Origin: DATGYC01 sp035298385 | GTDB lineage: Bacteria > Bacillota > Sulfobacillia > Symbiobacteriales > Symbiobacteriaceae | Reading direction: 5' to 3' | Assembly (NCBI GenBank): GCA_035298385.1 | Contig: DATGYC010000268.1 | Span: forward strand, 1-28,076 | DNA length: 28,076 nt | In this document: positions 13,479-21,778 of the stretch, piece after piece | How the letters are laid out: each line of letters starts with the position of its first letter | Position numbering within the stretch: position 1 is the stretch's first letter | Program-made: the position numbers and the translations under genes | The notes under the pieces: model-generated | The model's input: the letters and a program-made list of their open reading frames with translations, nothing else | The model's database searches: none | What the model was told of the DNA's origin: nothing

Positions 13479-15089
13479 TTGACGATGCGCTATCCGCTGA
13501 CTGTCCGTGCCCTGTTCGAGCGCGCCCGGCTCTACTTCCCGGACCGCGAGATCGTCTCCCGGATGTCCACGGGTATCGTCCGCCACACCTATGCGCAACT
13601 CTCCGCCCGCACCGCACAACTGGCCCACGCCCTCGCCGCCCTCGGCGTCAAGCGGGGCGACCGGGTCGCCACCTTCGCCTGGAATCACTACCGCCACCTG
13701 GAGGCCTACTTCGCCGCCCCCTGCATGGGCGCCGTCCTGCACACGATCAACATTCGCCTGCCCGCGGAGCATATCATCTATATCGCCAACCATGCGAAGG
13801 ATAAGGTCCTGCTCGTCGATGAGGACCTCCTCCCCGCCATCCTGCCGATCGCTGACCAGTTCAAGACGATCGAGCGGATCATCGTCATGAGCGATAGCCG
13901 GACTGAGCGGCCTGGTCTGCTCGACTACGAGTCCCTCCTGGAGGGCAAGCCGACCACCTACGCCTGGCCAGAGGAGATCGACGAGTGGGAGACGGCCGGC
14001 ATCTGCTTCACCTCTGCAACCACCGGCAACCCAAAGGGCGTCACGTATACCCACCGGGCGATCTACCTGCACACGATGGGCGCCTGCATGGCAGACACCG
14101 TCGGCATCTCCGAACGGGATACGATCATGCCGATCGTCCCCATGTTCCACGTCAACGCCTGGGGCCTCCCCTTTGCCGCCACCTTCATGGGCGCCAAGCA
14201 GGTCCTGCCCGGTCCGCGTCCCACCCCGGCCGATCTGATCCAACTGATGGTCGATGAGAAGGTCACCTGCGCCGCCGGCGTGCCCACCGTCTGGATGGGC
14301 GTGATGATGGTGCTGGAGAAGGATCCGACGATCCAGTTCCCCGCCCTGCGCAAGATCGCCTGCGGCGGCGCCGCTGTGCCGGAGGCGCTCAGCCTCGCCT
14401 ACCAGAAGCGGATCGGGCTGCCGATCTTCCATGCCTACGGCATGACAGAGGCCGCCCCCGTCACCCACGTCTGCGCCCTGAAGGCGGAGATGGACGCCTG
14501 GGCGCCCGCCGAGCAGCAGAAGGTCCGCAACAAGCAGGGGATCCTCGTCCCGGGCTTGGAGATGAAGATCCTCGACAAGGACGGCCACGAGGTCCCCTGG
14601 GACGGCAAGACCTTCGGTGAGATCTGCCTGCGCGGCCCCTGGATCGCCGATGACTACTTCGGCGACCCGCGCGCGCAGGAGACCTTCGTCGGCGGCTGGT
14701 ACCGGACCGGCGACATCGCCAACATCGACGCCAACGGCTACATCCAGATCGTCGATCGGACGAAGGATGTGATCAAGTCCGGCGGCGAGTGGATCAGCTC
14801 GGTCGAACTGGAGAACGCCACCATGGGCATCCCCGGCGTCGCCGAGGCGGCGGTCGTAGCCGCCCCTCACCCCGTCTGGGATGAGCGCCCCGTCGCTTGC
14901 GTGGTGCTCAAGCCCGGCGTCACCCTCACCGCAGAGCAGATCCAGGCAGCGCTGCGCGAGAAGTTCCCCGCCTATTGGGTGCCGGATGCCGTGCAGTTCC
15001 TGGCGGAGATCCCGAAGGGCGCCACCGGCAAGTTCGACAAGAAGATCCTGCGGGCAGGGGTGAAGGACCTCTTCACCGCCAAGGCCTAA
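13479..15089 (+). CDS. Acyl-CoA synthetase (AMP-forming fatty-acid-CoA ligase family), copy 2
   Basis: 536 residues from TTG 13479 (GGGGGTG 7 nt upstream), or 534 from ATG 13485, whose spacing is poorer. The ANL motifs are present: P-loop FTSATTGNPKG (177-187), AYGMTEA, GWYRTGD, RTKDVIKSGGEWIS and PKGATGKFDK with the catalytic lysine. The third P-loop position is alanine instead of the usual glycine (SATTG rather than SGTTG), while the other key residues are intact, so activity is likely. It is a paralogue of the enzyme at 9728-11296, with many identical blocks. The substrate is not readable. It diverges from the dehydrogenase gene and ends at a strong hairpin. Confidence 0.92.
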   Translation: MTMRYPLTVRALFERARLYFPDREIVSRMSTGIVRHTYAQLSARTAQLAHALAALGVKRGDRVATFAWNHYRHLEAYFAAPCMGAVLHTINIRLPAEHIIYIANHAKDKVLLVDEDLLPAILPIADQFKTIERIIVMSDSRTERPGLLDYESLLEGKPTTYAWPEEIDEWETAGICFTSATTGNPKGVTYTHRAIYLHTMGACMADTVGISERDTIMPIVPMFHVNAWGLPFAATFMGAKQVLPGPRPTPADLIQLMVDEKVTCAAGVPTVWMGVMMVLEKDPTIQFPALRKIACGGAAVPEALSLAYQKRIGLPIFHAYGMTEAAPVTHVCALKAEMDAWAPAEQQKVRNKQGILVPGLEMKILDKDGHEVPWDGKTFGEICLRGPWIADDYFGDPRAQETFVGGWYRTGDIANIDANGYIQIVDRTKDVIKSGGEWISSVELENATMGIPGVAEAAVVAAPHPVWDERPVACVVLKPGVTLTAEQIQAALREKFPAYWVPDAVQFLAEIPKGATGKFDKKILRAGVKDLFTAKA

Positions 15090-15101
15090 GCAGAACGTCT
15101 A

Positions 15102-15136
15102 GAAGCCCCCGTCTACCCCTGGTAGGCGGGGGCTTC
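15102..15136 (+). terminator. Hairpin after acyl-CoA synthetase 2
   Basis: GAAGCCCCCGTCTACC, loop CCT, GGTAGGCGGGGGCTTC: a 16-bp stem with one G-T pair, 12 nt after the stop. GCTGTGT follows, so the U tract is poor, but the stem is very stable. Confidence 0.7.
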
Positions 15137-15265
15137 GCTGTGTCCAGCCTTCACCGATAGACGAAACCAGGCCCCCTCCCTTTCCACCGCCTCGAACAAC
15201 CATAAAATGGAAGTAGAGCCGGCCCCAGAATCGGTCGACTCAATCTCTGGACAGGGGTGACCCAG

Positions 15266-16534
15266 GTGCGCTCTACACGAATGGCCCTGCTTTCGTCTGC
15301 GACTGCCCTGCTCCTCATCTCAGGCCTGGCGGCAGCAGCGCCAAAGGGCCCGGGAAGCTCTAGCGCCGACCCCCGGAACATGGTGGGGAGTTCGGCAGTG
15401 AAGGGCAAGAAGACCTCCGGCCCCTCGATCCTTGCCGCCTCCAGCCCCGGCGCAGTGATCAGCAACGGTACCGTGTCGCTCGGCCTCTATGGCGAGTCCC
15501 ACCTGACCTTCAACAACGTTGGCCTCGCCTTCGGTGGGAACGATTCCCTCACCCCTGGTTGCTACTGTGAGGGCTGGGGCGTGGCGGACACGATCTCCGG
15601 CGTCACGGGCTACGCCAACGAGTCGACCGACGGCGGCGTCCAGAACATGACGATGGTCAGCTTCGGCAGTACCGCCTCCACGGCCAACTCCGTCGTCCGG
15701 ATCGGCAGCACCTTCCAGGTGACCCACAACTGGCACCCCTCTGCCACCCCTAACCTATACGAGGCGACTGTTGGGATCACGAACATCTCTGGCGCCCCCG
15801 TAGATGCTGTATACCGCCGGGTCATGGACTGGGACATCGCCCCCAGCTATTTCTACGAGTATGTCACCATCCAGGGAACGACCGACGTGATCAAGTCCAA
15901 CAACAACGGCTTTAACACCGCCAACCCCCTCGTCGACTACGGGAGCCTGGGCGCCACCGGTCAGTTCACCGACTACGGCCCGACGGACCAAGGCGCGATG
16001 ATCGACTTCCGGATCGGCACCCTGGCCCCTGGCCAGTCCAAGCAGTTCCGGATCTACTACGGTGCGGCTAACACCGAGGCCAACGCCCTGTCCGCCCTGA
16101 CCACCGTGGGCGCCCAGGTCTACTCCCTCGGACAGCCCAACGGCGGCCAGACCACGGGTGCACCGAACACCTACATCTTCGGCTACGCCCGGAGCTGCCA
16201 GCCTGGCCTCGCCTTCGCCTCGCCGCTCTCCACCACCAGCGCCTACACCATGCCCCGTGCGGCCACGATCGACATCCGCTTCACCTACGCCGGTTCCAAC
16301 AACTGCGCCCTGGATGACTCGGTCACCCTGGTCGTCCGGGATGCCGCCAACGCCCGTACTCGCTACGTTGCGCATGTGCTGCATCGTGACCTGGAGTACG
16401 ACCCGATGACGATGGAGTACCACGTCCTGTTCTCGCCGGCCACCTACGGCGTCCCGGCCAACACCACCGCTCGCGCCGACGTCTACTTCGGCGGCACCCG
16501 GGTTGGCTACGCCCTGATCAACGTCACGCCGTAA
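15266..16534 (+). CDS. Exported protein of unknown function with a GCYCEGWG motif
   Basis: 422 residues from GTG 15266, which has AGGGG 8-9 nt upstream; the frame opens at GTG 15257, inside that Shine-Dalgarno. A signal peptide (ALLLISGLAAAA, about residues 13-24) points to export. The mature protein is rich in Gly, Ser, Thr and aromatic residues. It contains GCYCEGWGVADTISG, VMDWDIAPSYFYEYVTIQG and LAPGQSKQFRIYYGAA, all looking like beta-sandwich surface protein segments; four cysteines (the CYC pair and two near the C-terminus) could form disulfides. From memory, similar CEGWG words occur in unannotated extracellular proteins of other phyla, but I cannot name a family. The TasA-like gene follows 22 bp downstream, so the two form an operon. 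Confidence 0.82.
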   Translation: MRSTRMALLSSATALLLISGLAAAAPKGPGSSSADPRNMVGSSAVKGKKTSGPSILAASSPGAVISNGTVSLGLYGESHLTFNNVGLAFGGNDSLTPGCYCEGWGVADTISGVTGYANESTDGGVQNMTMVSFGSTASTANSVVRIGSTFQVTHNWHPSATPNLYEATVGITNISGAPVDAVYRRVMDWDIAPSYFYEYVTIQGTTDVIKSNNNGFNTANPLVDYGSLGATGQFTDYGPTDQGAMIDFRIGTLAPGQSKQFRIYYGAANTEANALSALTTVGAQVYSLGQPNGGQTTGAPNTYIFGYARSCQPGLAFASPLSTTSAYTMPRAATIDIRFTYAGSNNCALDDSVTLVVRDAANARTRYVAHVLHRDLEYDPMTMEYHVLFSPATYGVPANTTARADVYFGGTRVGYALINVTP

Positions 16535-16556
16535 CCGTAAGAAGGAGGAGAATCCC

Positions 16557-17180
16557 ATGCGCAAGAAGGCGATCCTGCTCCTCGCCGCGATGGCTGTGAT
16601 GACGGTCGGTATCTCCGCCGGGACCTACGCCCTCTTCACGGCCTCATCGGGACCGGCTCACAACATCTTCGTGGCTGGCACCCTGGAGATCGACTCCTAC
16701 CGTGACAACGGCGACACGATCCCGGGCCCGATGTTCTACACCACCCCGGCTGAGGGCAGCACCGGCACCATGGATGGCATCTACCCGACCGGCGAGTGGG
16801 CGCCCGGCGACGAGCACACCCGGGTCCTGATCGTGGAGAACGTCGGCTCGCTCGACGCATGGCTGGTCTCGGTCGGGGCGGACGCCCACGCCGGCTCCTC
16901 CATGTACCTGGCGAACAAGATGGATTACTGGGTCGCCACGGACGCCGCCTTCACCAACGTCCTCGCCTCTGGCAAGCTGGGCAGCCTGATCACCACCGAC
17001 GTCACCTTCACCAATGAGGTTCCCTCGATGGTCGGCACGCCGACCGAGATCCAGAACCTCTACTTCAAGGTGAAGCTGCCGCTGGATGCAGACAACAGCT
17101 ACCAGGACCTCGACCTGGTCGTCGACTTCCACATCAACGCCGTCCAGATGGACAACAACCCGAACCCGATCCTCCCGTAA
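16557..17180 (+). CDS. TasA/camelysin (CalY)-like exported protein
   Basis: 207 residues. The N-terminus MRKKAILLLAAMAVMTVG (1-18) followed by GTYALFTASSG and HNIFVAGTLEI (about 22-45) is the characteristic pattern of TasA/CalY proteins, which in Bacillus are cut by the signal peptidase SipW and polymerise as biofilm fibres. VENVGSLDAWLVSVGADAH and LDLVVDFHINAVQ are typical later strands. AAGGAGGAG lies 6 nt before the ATG. The gene is second in an operon with the exported protein at 15266. No sipW is present in the window, so processing must rely on an enzyme encoded elsewhere. A matrix-fibre role is inferred from family similarity. A hairpin follows the stop. Confidence 0.85.
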   Translation: MRKKAILLLAAMAVMTVGISAGTYALFTASSGPAHNIFVAGTLEIDSYRDNGDTIPGPMFYTTPAEGSTGTMDGIYPTGEWAPGDEHTRVLIVENVGSLDAWLVSVGADAHAGSSMYLANKMDYWVATDAAFTNVLASGKLGSLITTDVTFTNEVPSMVGTPTEIQNLYFKVKLPLDADNSYQDLDLVVDFHINAVQMDNNPNPILP

Positions 17181-17187
17181 CAGGTAG

Positions 17188-17211
17188 GAGGCCGCCCCGT
17201 GGGGCGGCCTC
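17188..17211. terminator. Hairpin between convergent genes
   Basis: GAGGCCGCCCC, GT, GGGGCGGCCTC: an 11-bp perfect stem, 8 nt after the TasA-like stop and 11 bp from the TIR gene stop. Neither strand has a U tract, so it may end transcription weakly or stabilise 3' ends. Confidence 0.55.
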
Positions 17212-17222
17212 TGCGCGTCCCT

Positions 17223-17753
17223 CTACCGGTGCAGCCGCTCCCGCAGGGCCTGGGCCAAGCCGATGATCGCTCGGTCCCAGGCCAGGGAATCGGGCGGCTC
17301 CAGCCGCAGGGAGCGCCAGTCAGCCCACTGCCGCCCCGCCAGCGCTCGGGCGATCGGGTCGCCTGCAAGCCCCGCTGGGTGGGAGAGTGCGAAGGCATCG
17401 ACCCAGTAGATCGGCAGGATTCGGTCCGCACCTCCTTTCTCCCCGAATGGGGGCGCCCGGCGCTCCCGGTGAAGGAAGCGCCCGACCTCCCGGCGGCAGG
17501 CGGTCGAGCGGAAGAAGGAGGGCGTCAGAATCGGGATTAGGAAGGATGTACCGTCAATCGCTTGCTGAAGGCGGGATTGCCAGGGATCCCCCCACAGCAG
17601 ATCAGCTTGGTCTTGGAAGATCGGGAAGGGCTGTCCGGTCTGGATCTGCACCTCGCCGCTGAGGCGCTCCCGCAAGAGCGAGAGGCGCCCCCGTTCATGG
17701 CGGTCATCAAAGCGGGCGTAGGAAAAGAAGCCAAAGGCTGTAGTCTGTGCCAT
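17223..17753 (-). CDS. Stand-alone TIR-domain protein
   Basis: 176 residues from ATG 17753, chosen because AGGTG lies 8 nt upstream and the TIR fold then begins at once; the frame opens earlier at TTG 17792 without a suitable site. Box 1 is FGFFSYARFDD (7-17), followed by FPIFQDQADLLWGDPW (43-58) and FLIPILTPSFFRSTACRREV (71-90). E89 in the C-R-R-E motif matches the catalytic glutamate of NAD-cleaving TIR domains. ILPIYWVD (112-119) is the next strand. The domain fills the whole protein; no partner, sensor or membrane domain is fused. Bacterial TIR proteins often act as NADase effectors in anti-phage systems (Thoeris, TIR-STING, TIR-Argonaute), but no such partner gene is nearby, so a defence role is only a possibility. 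Confidence 0.88.
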   Translation of the reverse strand: MAQTTAFGFFSYARFDDRHERGRLSLLRERLSGEVQIQTGQPFPIFQDQADLLWGDPWQSRLQQAIDGTSFLIPILTPSFFRSTACRREVGRFLHRERRAPPFGEKGGADRILPIYWVDAFALSHPAGLAGDPIARALAGRQWADWRSLRLEPPDSLAWDRAIIGLAQALRERLHR

Positions 17754-17964
17754 CTCTTTCACCTCGGAGCGATCTTTGTTCATACCCCCCAAGTCGTCCC
17801 GCTCCTACGCCTTCCTCGTGGTTCATATCTAAATAGACTTCTGCCGGTGCTCCTCGGGGTCACACTGCTCGTCACCGAGTAGGCGGTTCTTTTTATCATG
17901 TAGCAGGAATTATGATACAAACATGGAAATCTATTACCAGTTTTACATGGAGGTGAATGAAGTT

Positions 17965-19908
17965 GTGTCTAAACTCAAGCTCGTTACTACCCTCCTGACT
18001 CTACTACTGGGCGCCTCGTTCCTCTACCCGTCCGCTGCGGCCACCTCCCCCTGGGCGCTCTATCAAGCCGCCCAAGCCGCGGAGCAGTCCGGCGACTGGA
18101 CCCGCGCAGCCACTCTCTATCAGGAGGCCGCCGTCGCCCAGGTCGCGTCCAGTCCGGTGAACGCCGCCCTGATGTACGGCCACGCAGGCCGGATGTTCGC
18201 CAAGTCTGAGCGCTACGACGACGCCGGGGCGGCCTGGCAGCAGGAGGCCCAGTTCTGGCGGCAGACCAACTCCCTCCAGGAATCGATTGCAGCGGAGCGC
18301 AAGGCCAACTGGGTCCGCAGTGAGGTCCGGCTCTTCGTCACCTCCCCCGCCGAGGCGATCGCCGATCGGTACTACACAGCGGCCAAGTTCGAGCCCAAGA
18401 CGGGCGCCCTCCTCGGCGTCTACGCGGAGATGGACCCCCTCGTGCACGACCCCCAGGACGCGGATCCGCTCTTCACCTTGGACTTCGAGATCGCAACTGG
18501 GCGCCAGCACCCCATCTTCTTGCTCTACGCCAACTGGGGCGACCCCTTCCCCAGCGGCCTCGCCCAGCGGATCAAGGCGGTCGGGGGCGCCCTGCAGTGG
18601 GCGCTACAACCGAGCAAGGGACTAGTCGCCGTCCAGGACGACGCCTACCTGCGCGAGATCGCTCTGGCGGCCAAGGCGGCCGAGATCCCCGTCTTCCTCC
18701 GGTTCGGCGGCGAGATGAACGGCGATTGGGTGCCTTGGCACGGCGACCCGACCCTGTACAAGGCCAAGTTCCGCCTGGTCGCCAACCGGTTCCGAGCCGA
18801 GGCACCGAACGTGGCGATGGTCTGGGCGCCCGGCTACTTCCCGCTCTACACCATGGCCGACTACTACCCCGGCGATGATCTGGTCGACTGGGTGGGGATC
18901 TCCGCCTACGGCGTCTTCGACCCCAGCCTCGACCCCGTCGCCCTCCCGGGTAAGGGGGAGGACAGCCGGAACATCAGCGAGACGTTCGGCGAGGTCTACC
19001 GGCTCTACGCCGACCGAAAGCCGATCATGCTCGCCGAGGGCGCCATCGGCTACTTCAACTACGCGACCAACCAGGCTAACACCACCTGGGCCATGGTCAA
19101 CATCCAGCGCTTCTATGCGGCCATGCCCCGGCTCTACCCGCGGGTCAAGGCGCTGACCTGGTTCGACGTCGATCTGGGCACCACGCCCTCCCATGACGAG
19201 GGGATCATGGTCCAGAACTACCGGCTGACGGGCAACCCCGAGATCCTGCAGACCTATCGCCGGGCCACCGCCGATCCCTACTACCTATCAGCGCTCGATG
19301 AGCAGGCCGAGCACGTCTTCCTGGAACTGACGGAGTTCGGGGCGCCCCCCTATCCGGTTGAGCTCAGCAGCTACGTCAAGGCGTACGATCCCTACCTCGC
19401 CCGGGTCCAGTACGCCATCGGGGATCGGATCATCGGCAGTTCCACCGCCGGCGATCCCTGGAAGGTCACCGCCGACTTCAGCCCCTACGCCGGGCAGGCT
19501 GTAACGGTGACGGTACGCGCGTACGACCGCGCAGGCAAGCTCGCCGTGCAGCGTCAGATCCCGGTCCGGGTCGGCTCGGCCCAGGTACGCCTAGACGGGC
19601 AACGGATCGCCTTTGACTACCAACCCCGCATCGTCGGCGGCGCCATGCTAGTCCCCATCCGGGCGATCGCCACCGCCACGGGCGCCAGCATCTCCGTCCA
19701 GTCAGGCCGGGTGATCGTTGAGCGGGATGGACACCGCATCTCCCTGCAGCCCGGTTCACCCGTGGCTCACGTGGATGGCCAGGCCGTCACGCTGAACGCG
19801 GCGCCTGTTGTTGAGAACGGCCGGACCCTGGTGCCACTGCGGATGCTGGAGTCACTGGGTCTGACCGTGACCTGGGATCAGGCGACCCGGACGGCACAGC
19901 TCAAATAA
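17965..19908 (+). CDS. Secreted GH26-like glycoside hydrolase with C-terminal copper-amine-oxidase-N type domain
   Basis: 647 residues from GTG 17965, placed 9 nt after GGAGGTG; an ATG at 17923 lies ahead of that site. A signal peptide ends near PSAAA (residue 26). Residues 28-115 look like TPR-type helices (ALYQAAQAAEQSGDWTRAATLY). A (beta/alpha)8 glycosidase domain of GH26 type spans about 140-440: FLRFGGEMNGDW with E250 as likely acid/base, and KPIMLAEGAIG with E358 as likely nucleophile. GH26 enzymes cut beta-mannans or related beta-1,3/1,4 glycans. Residues about 540-647 form a copper-amine-oxidase N-terminal type (stalk) domain: MLVPIRAIATATGA and RTLVPLRMLESLGLTVTWD. This domain is common on surface proteins of Firmicutes. 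The substrate is unknown; it could be the cell's own matrix. A strong terminator follows. Confidence 0.88.
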   Translation: MSKLKLVTTLLTLLLGASFLYPSAAATSPWALYQAAQAAEQSGDWTRAATLYQEAAVAQVASSPVNAALMYGHAGRMFAKSERYDDAGAAWQQEAQFWRQTNSLQESIAAERKANWVRSEVRLFVTSPAEAIADRYYTAAKFEPKTGALLGVYAEMDPLVHDPQDADPLFTLDFEIATGRQHPIFLLYANWGDPFPSGLAQRIKAVGGALQWALQPSKGLVAVQDDAYLREIALAAKAAEIPVFLRFGGEMNGDWVPWHGDPTLYKAKFRLVANRFRAEAPNVAMVWAPGYFPLYTMADYYPGDDLVDWVGISAYGVFDPSLDPVALPGKGEDSRNISETFGEVYRLYADRKPIMLAEGAIGYFNYATNQANTTWAMVNIQRFYAAMPRLYPRVKALTWFDVDLGTTPSHDEGIMVQNYRLTGNPEILQTYRRATADPYYLSALDEQAEHVFLELTEFGAPPYPVELSSYVKAYDPYLARVQYAIGDRIIGSSTAGDPWKVTADFSPYAGQAVTVTVRAYDRAGKLAVQRQIPVRVGSAQVRLDGQRIAFDYQPRIVGGAMLVPIRAIATATGASISVQSGRVIVERDGHRISLQPGSPVAHVDGQAVTLNAAPVVENGRTLVPLRMLESLGLTVTWDQATRTAQLK

Positions 19909-19912
19909 AGGA

Positions 19913-19942
19913 GAGGCGGCTACGTCAGTGCGTAGCCGCCTC
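19913..19942. terminator. Bidirectional hairpin terminator
   Basis: GAGGCGGCTACG, loop TCAGTG, CGTAGCCGCCTC: a perfect 12-bp stem between convergent stops at 19908 and 19953. The plus strand continues CTTGTTA; the minus strand TCCTTTATTTG. It ends both the glycosidase transcript and the thiamine-transport operon. Confidence 0.8.
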
Positions 19943-19952
19943 CTTGTTAGTG

Positions 19953-20942
19953 CTACTGGATGAGCAACTTGGTCAGGTCCGGCTTCTCCTTGATGGCGCC
20001 CTGCGCCACCAGCCAGTCCGCCGCCGTCTCCCACCGTTCGCGGCTCATCGCCGAACCGGCGCCCTTCAGGTAGGGCAGAACGAGCGGTACGGTCGCCGCC
20101 ACGTACTCCTGCTTCAGGGTCGGGGCGGCCGCCATCAGAGCGGTCGTCGCCTTCTGCGGGTTCGCCTCGGTCCAGGTGACCGCCTTGGCGATCGCCCGCA
20201 GGAAGGCGGCCTGCTCGGGGGCGCCCAGCCCCTTCGTCACCCAGACCAACTCGTAGAAGTCCGGGGCGCCGTACTCATTCAGGCGATAGGCCTTGGTCTT
20301 GATCCCTTCCTTGGACAGCAGGTAGCCCTCATGGTACTCATAGACGCCGGCGATCGCATCGACCTGCTTGGTGGCGAGTGCTTGGACGGCCGCCTCGCCG
20401 ACGTTCATCAGCTCGATCTTCGACCAGTCGCCGCCCGCCTTCTCGACCATCTGCTTGATGGCGGCCGCGGTCGTGGAGGGCTTCCCCTTGGGCATTGGAT
20501 CCGAGGTAAAGCCGATCTTCTTGCCGGCCAGACCCTTTAGATCAGCCACACCGGCTCGATCATCGACCAGAAGGACGTTGAGCGGGTGCTGGACATAGGC
20601 GCCGAAGACCTTCAGGTCATAGCCCTTGGCGGGCGCCTTCAGGACGGAGGACTGGTAGTAGAGGCCGATCTGGTCGACGCCCGTATCGACCAGCTTCAGG
20701 ACGTCATCCTTATCCGAGGCCGGCTGGATCTGCACGTCCAGGCCCTCTGCCTTGAAGAAGCCCTCACTCTGGGCGGCGAAGATCGGGGTGTGGATGGCGT
20801 TGGCCGACCAGTCGAGCCGCAGGGAGACCTTGGTCAGCGCCTTCGCAGCGGGCGCCGGGGCGGGATCCTTCGTCGTCGTACCGCCGCAGGCGGTCAGGGC
20901 CAGGGACAGGGCGACACAGAGTCCCAGTAGAGACTTCTTCAA
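19953..20942 (-). CDS. thiY: ABC transporter substrate-binding lipoprotein, NMT1/THI5-like (thiamine pyrimidine precursor)
   Basis: 329 residues from TTG 20942, which lies 7 nt after AGGGAGAG; the ATG nearer that site is in another frame, and the longer open frame upstream is read through the permease end. A lipoprotein signal ends at LTAC (C19), followed by a Thr/Pro linker. The binding domain shows VSLRLDWSANAIHTPIFAAQ (split at DWSANAIH), AGLAKKIGFT-like GLAGKKIGF and VDAIAGVYEYHEGYLL, the pattern of NMT1/THI5-type proteins that bind hydroxymethylpyrimidine or formylaminopyrimidine. It is the third gene of the operon behind the TPP riboswitch. The name follows the ThiXYZ convention and is inferred from family plus riboswitch. 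Confidence 0.9.
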   Translation of the reverse strand: MKKSLLGLCVALSLALTACGGTTTKDPAPAPAAKALTKVSLRLDWSANAIHTPIFAAQSEGFFKAEGLDVQIQPASDKDDVLKLVDTGVDQIGLYYQSSVLKAPAKGYDLKVFGAYVQHPLNVLLVDDRAGVADLKGLAGKKIGFTSDPMPKGKPSTTAAAIKQMVEKAGGDWSKIELMNVGEAAVQALATKQVDAIAGVYEYHEGYLLSKEGIKTKAYRLNEYGAPDFYELVWVTKGLGAPEQAAFLRAIAKAVTWTEANPQKATTALMAAAPTLKQEYVAATVPLVLPYLKGAGSAMSRERWETAADWLVAQGAIKEKPDLTKLLIQ

Positions 20943-20965
20943 AAACCATCTCTCCCTTATACGTA

Positions 20966-21778
20966 CTAGCGGTGAGTCTGCGGTCTCTGCCAGGCCAGCA
21001 GAAACCTCTCGATTAGGCCCAGGAGCAGGTACAGGGTGATCCCCAATAGTGACGTAAGGCCTACAGCAGCAAAGGTCTCGGCCGTCTCGAGCTGGGAGGC
21101 CATCGACTTGGCCCAGAAGCCCAATCCATCCTTGCCCACGATCCACTCGCCCACGACTGCGCCGGTCAGGGCGCTGACCATGCCGACCCGCATGCCCGAG
21201 AGCAGGGCTGGCACGGCGCCCGGTAGCTCCAGCTTCCAGAAGCGCTGCCAGCGGCTGGCGCCGGCTGCGGCGAAGAGCAGGGCGGCGTCCGGATCAGGGC
21301 GCCGCAGCCCATCGTAGAGGGCGACCAGGATCGGGAAGAAGGCGTTGAGCACCGCCGCCACGACCTTCGTCGTGAAGGAGAAGCCGACCCAGATCAGGAG
21401 CAGGGGCGCCGTGATGGCGGTCGGCAGGGTCTGCGACACGACGGTCAGCGGCTGGAGGATGCGGGCGACGGGGGGCGCCCAGTGCATCGCCAGGGCGAGC
21501 AGTCCGGCCAGCCCGAGGGCGGCACCGAAGCCGGTGACGGTGGTCTGGAGCGTGGCCAAGAGATGTTGGGCTAGGTACCGCCGGCTCTCCCAGCCCGTCT
21601 GCCAGATCGCACTCGGTGCGGGGAGCAGGTAGGGCTTGATCTGGAGCCACCGAACCGCCCCCTCCCAGAGGAGTAGGATCAGCACCACGGCGATCAAGAT
21701 CTCTGTCGCCTGACGCAGGCGTGGCGGGCGCCGACTGGGCTTGGGGGCGCCCAGACTCGATTGGGTCACGATCGCCAC
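20966..21778 (-). CDS. thiX: ABC transporter permease (thiamine pyrimidine precursor)
   Basis: 270 residues from GTG 21778, with GGAAGG just upstream; GTG 21769 is a possible alternative. There are about six membrane segments, starting at ILIAVVLILLLWEGAV (27-42). The BPD_transp_1 domain carries the cytoplasmic EAA-type loop ALLFAAAGASRWQRFWKLEL (split by GAS, about 165-185) that contacts the ATPase, and closely resembles SsuC/TauC/ThiX permeases. The start overlaps the end of the ATPase gene by 13 bp, showing tight translational coupling. The lipoprotein gene follows after 23 bp. The substrate is inferred from the riboswitch and binding protein rather than from this sequence. Confidence 0.9.
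   Translation of the reverse strand: MAIVTQSSLGAPKPSRRPPRLRQATEILIAVVLILLLWEGAVRWLQIKPYLLPAPSAIWQTGWESRRYLAQHLLATLQTTVTGFGAALGLAGLLALAMHWAPPVARILQPLTVVSQTLPTAITAPLLLIWVGFSFTTKVVAAVLNAFFPILVALYDGLRRPDPDAALLFAAAGASRWQRFWKLELPGAVPALLSGMRVGMVSALTGAVVGEWIVGKDGLGFWAKSMASQLETAETFAAVGLTSLLGITLYLLLGLIERFLLAWQRPQTHR

Noticed and set aside
13311..14870. 519-codon open frame antisense to acyl-CoA synthetase 2
   Set aside because: The product is rich in Gly/Asp/Arg with no recognisable motif and lies opposite a gene with a complete set of ANL motifs.
17223..19908. TIR gene and neighbours as a complete anti-phage system
   Set aside because: Only the TIR effector is recognisable; adjacent genes are a TasA-like protein and a glycosidase, neither of which is a known sensor or partner.
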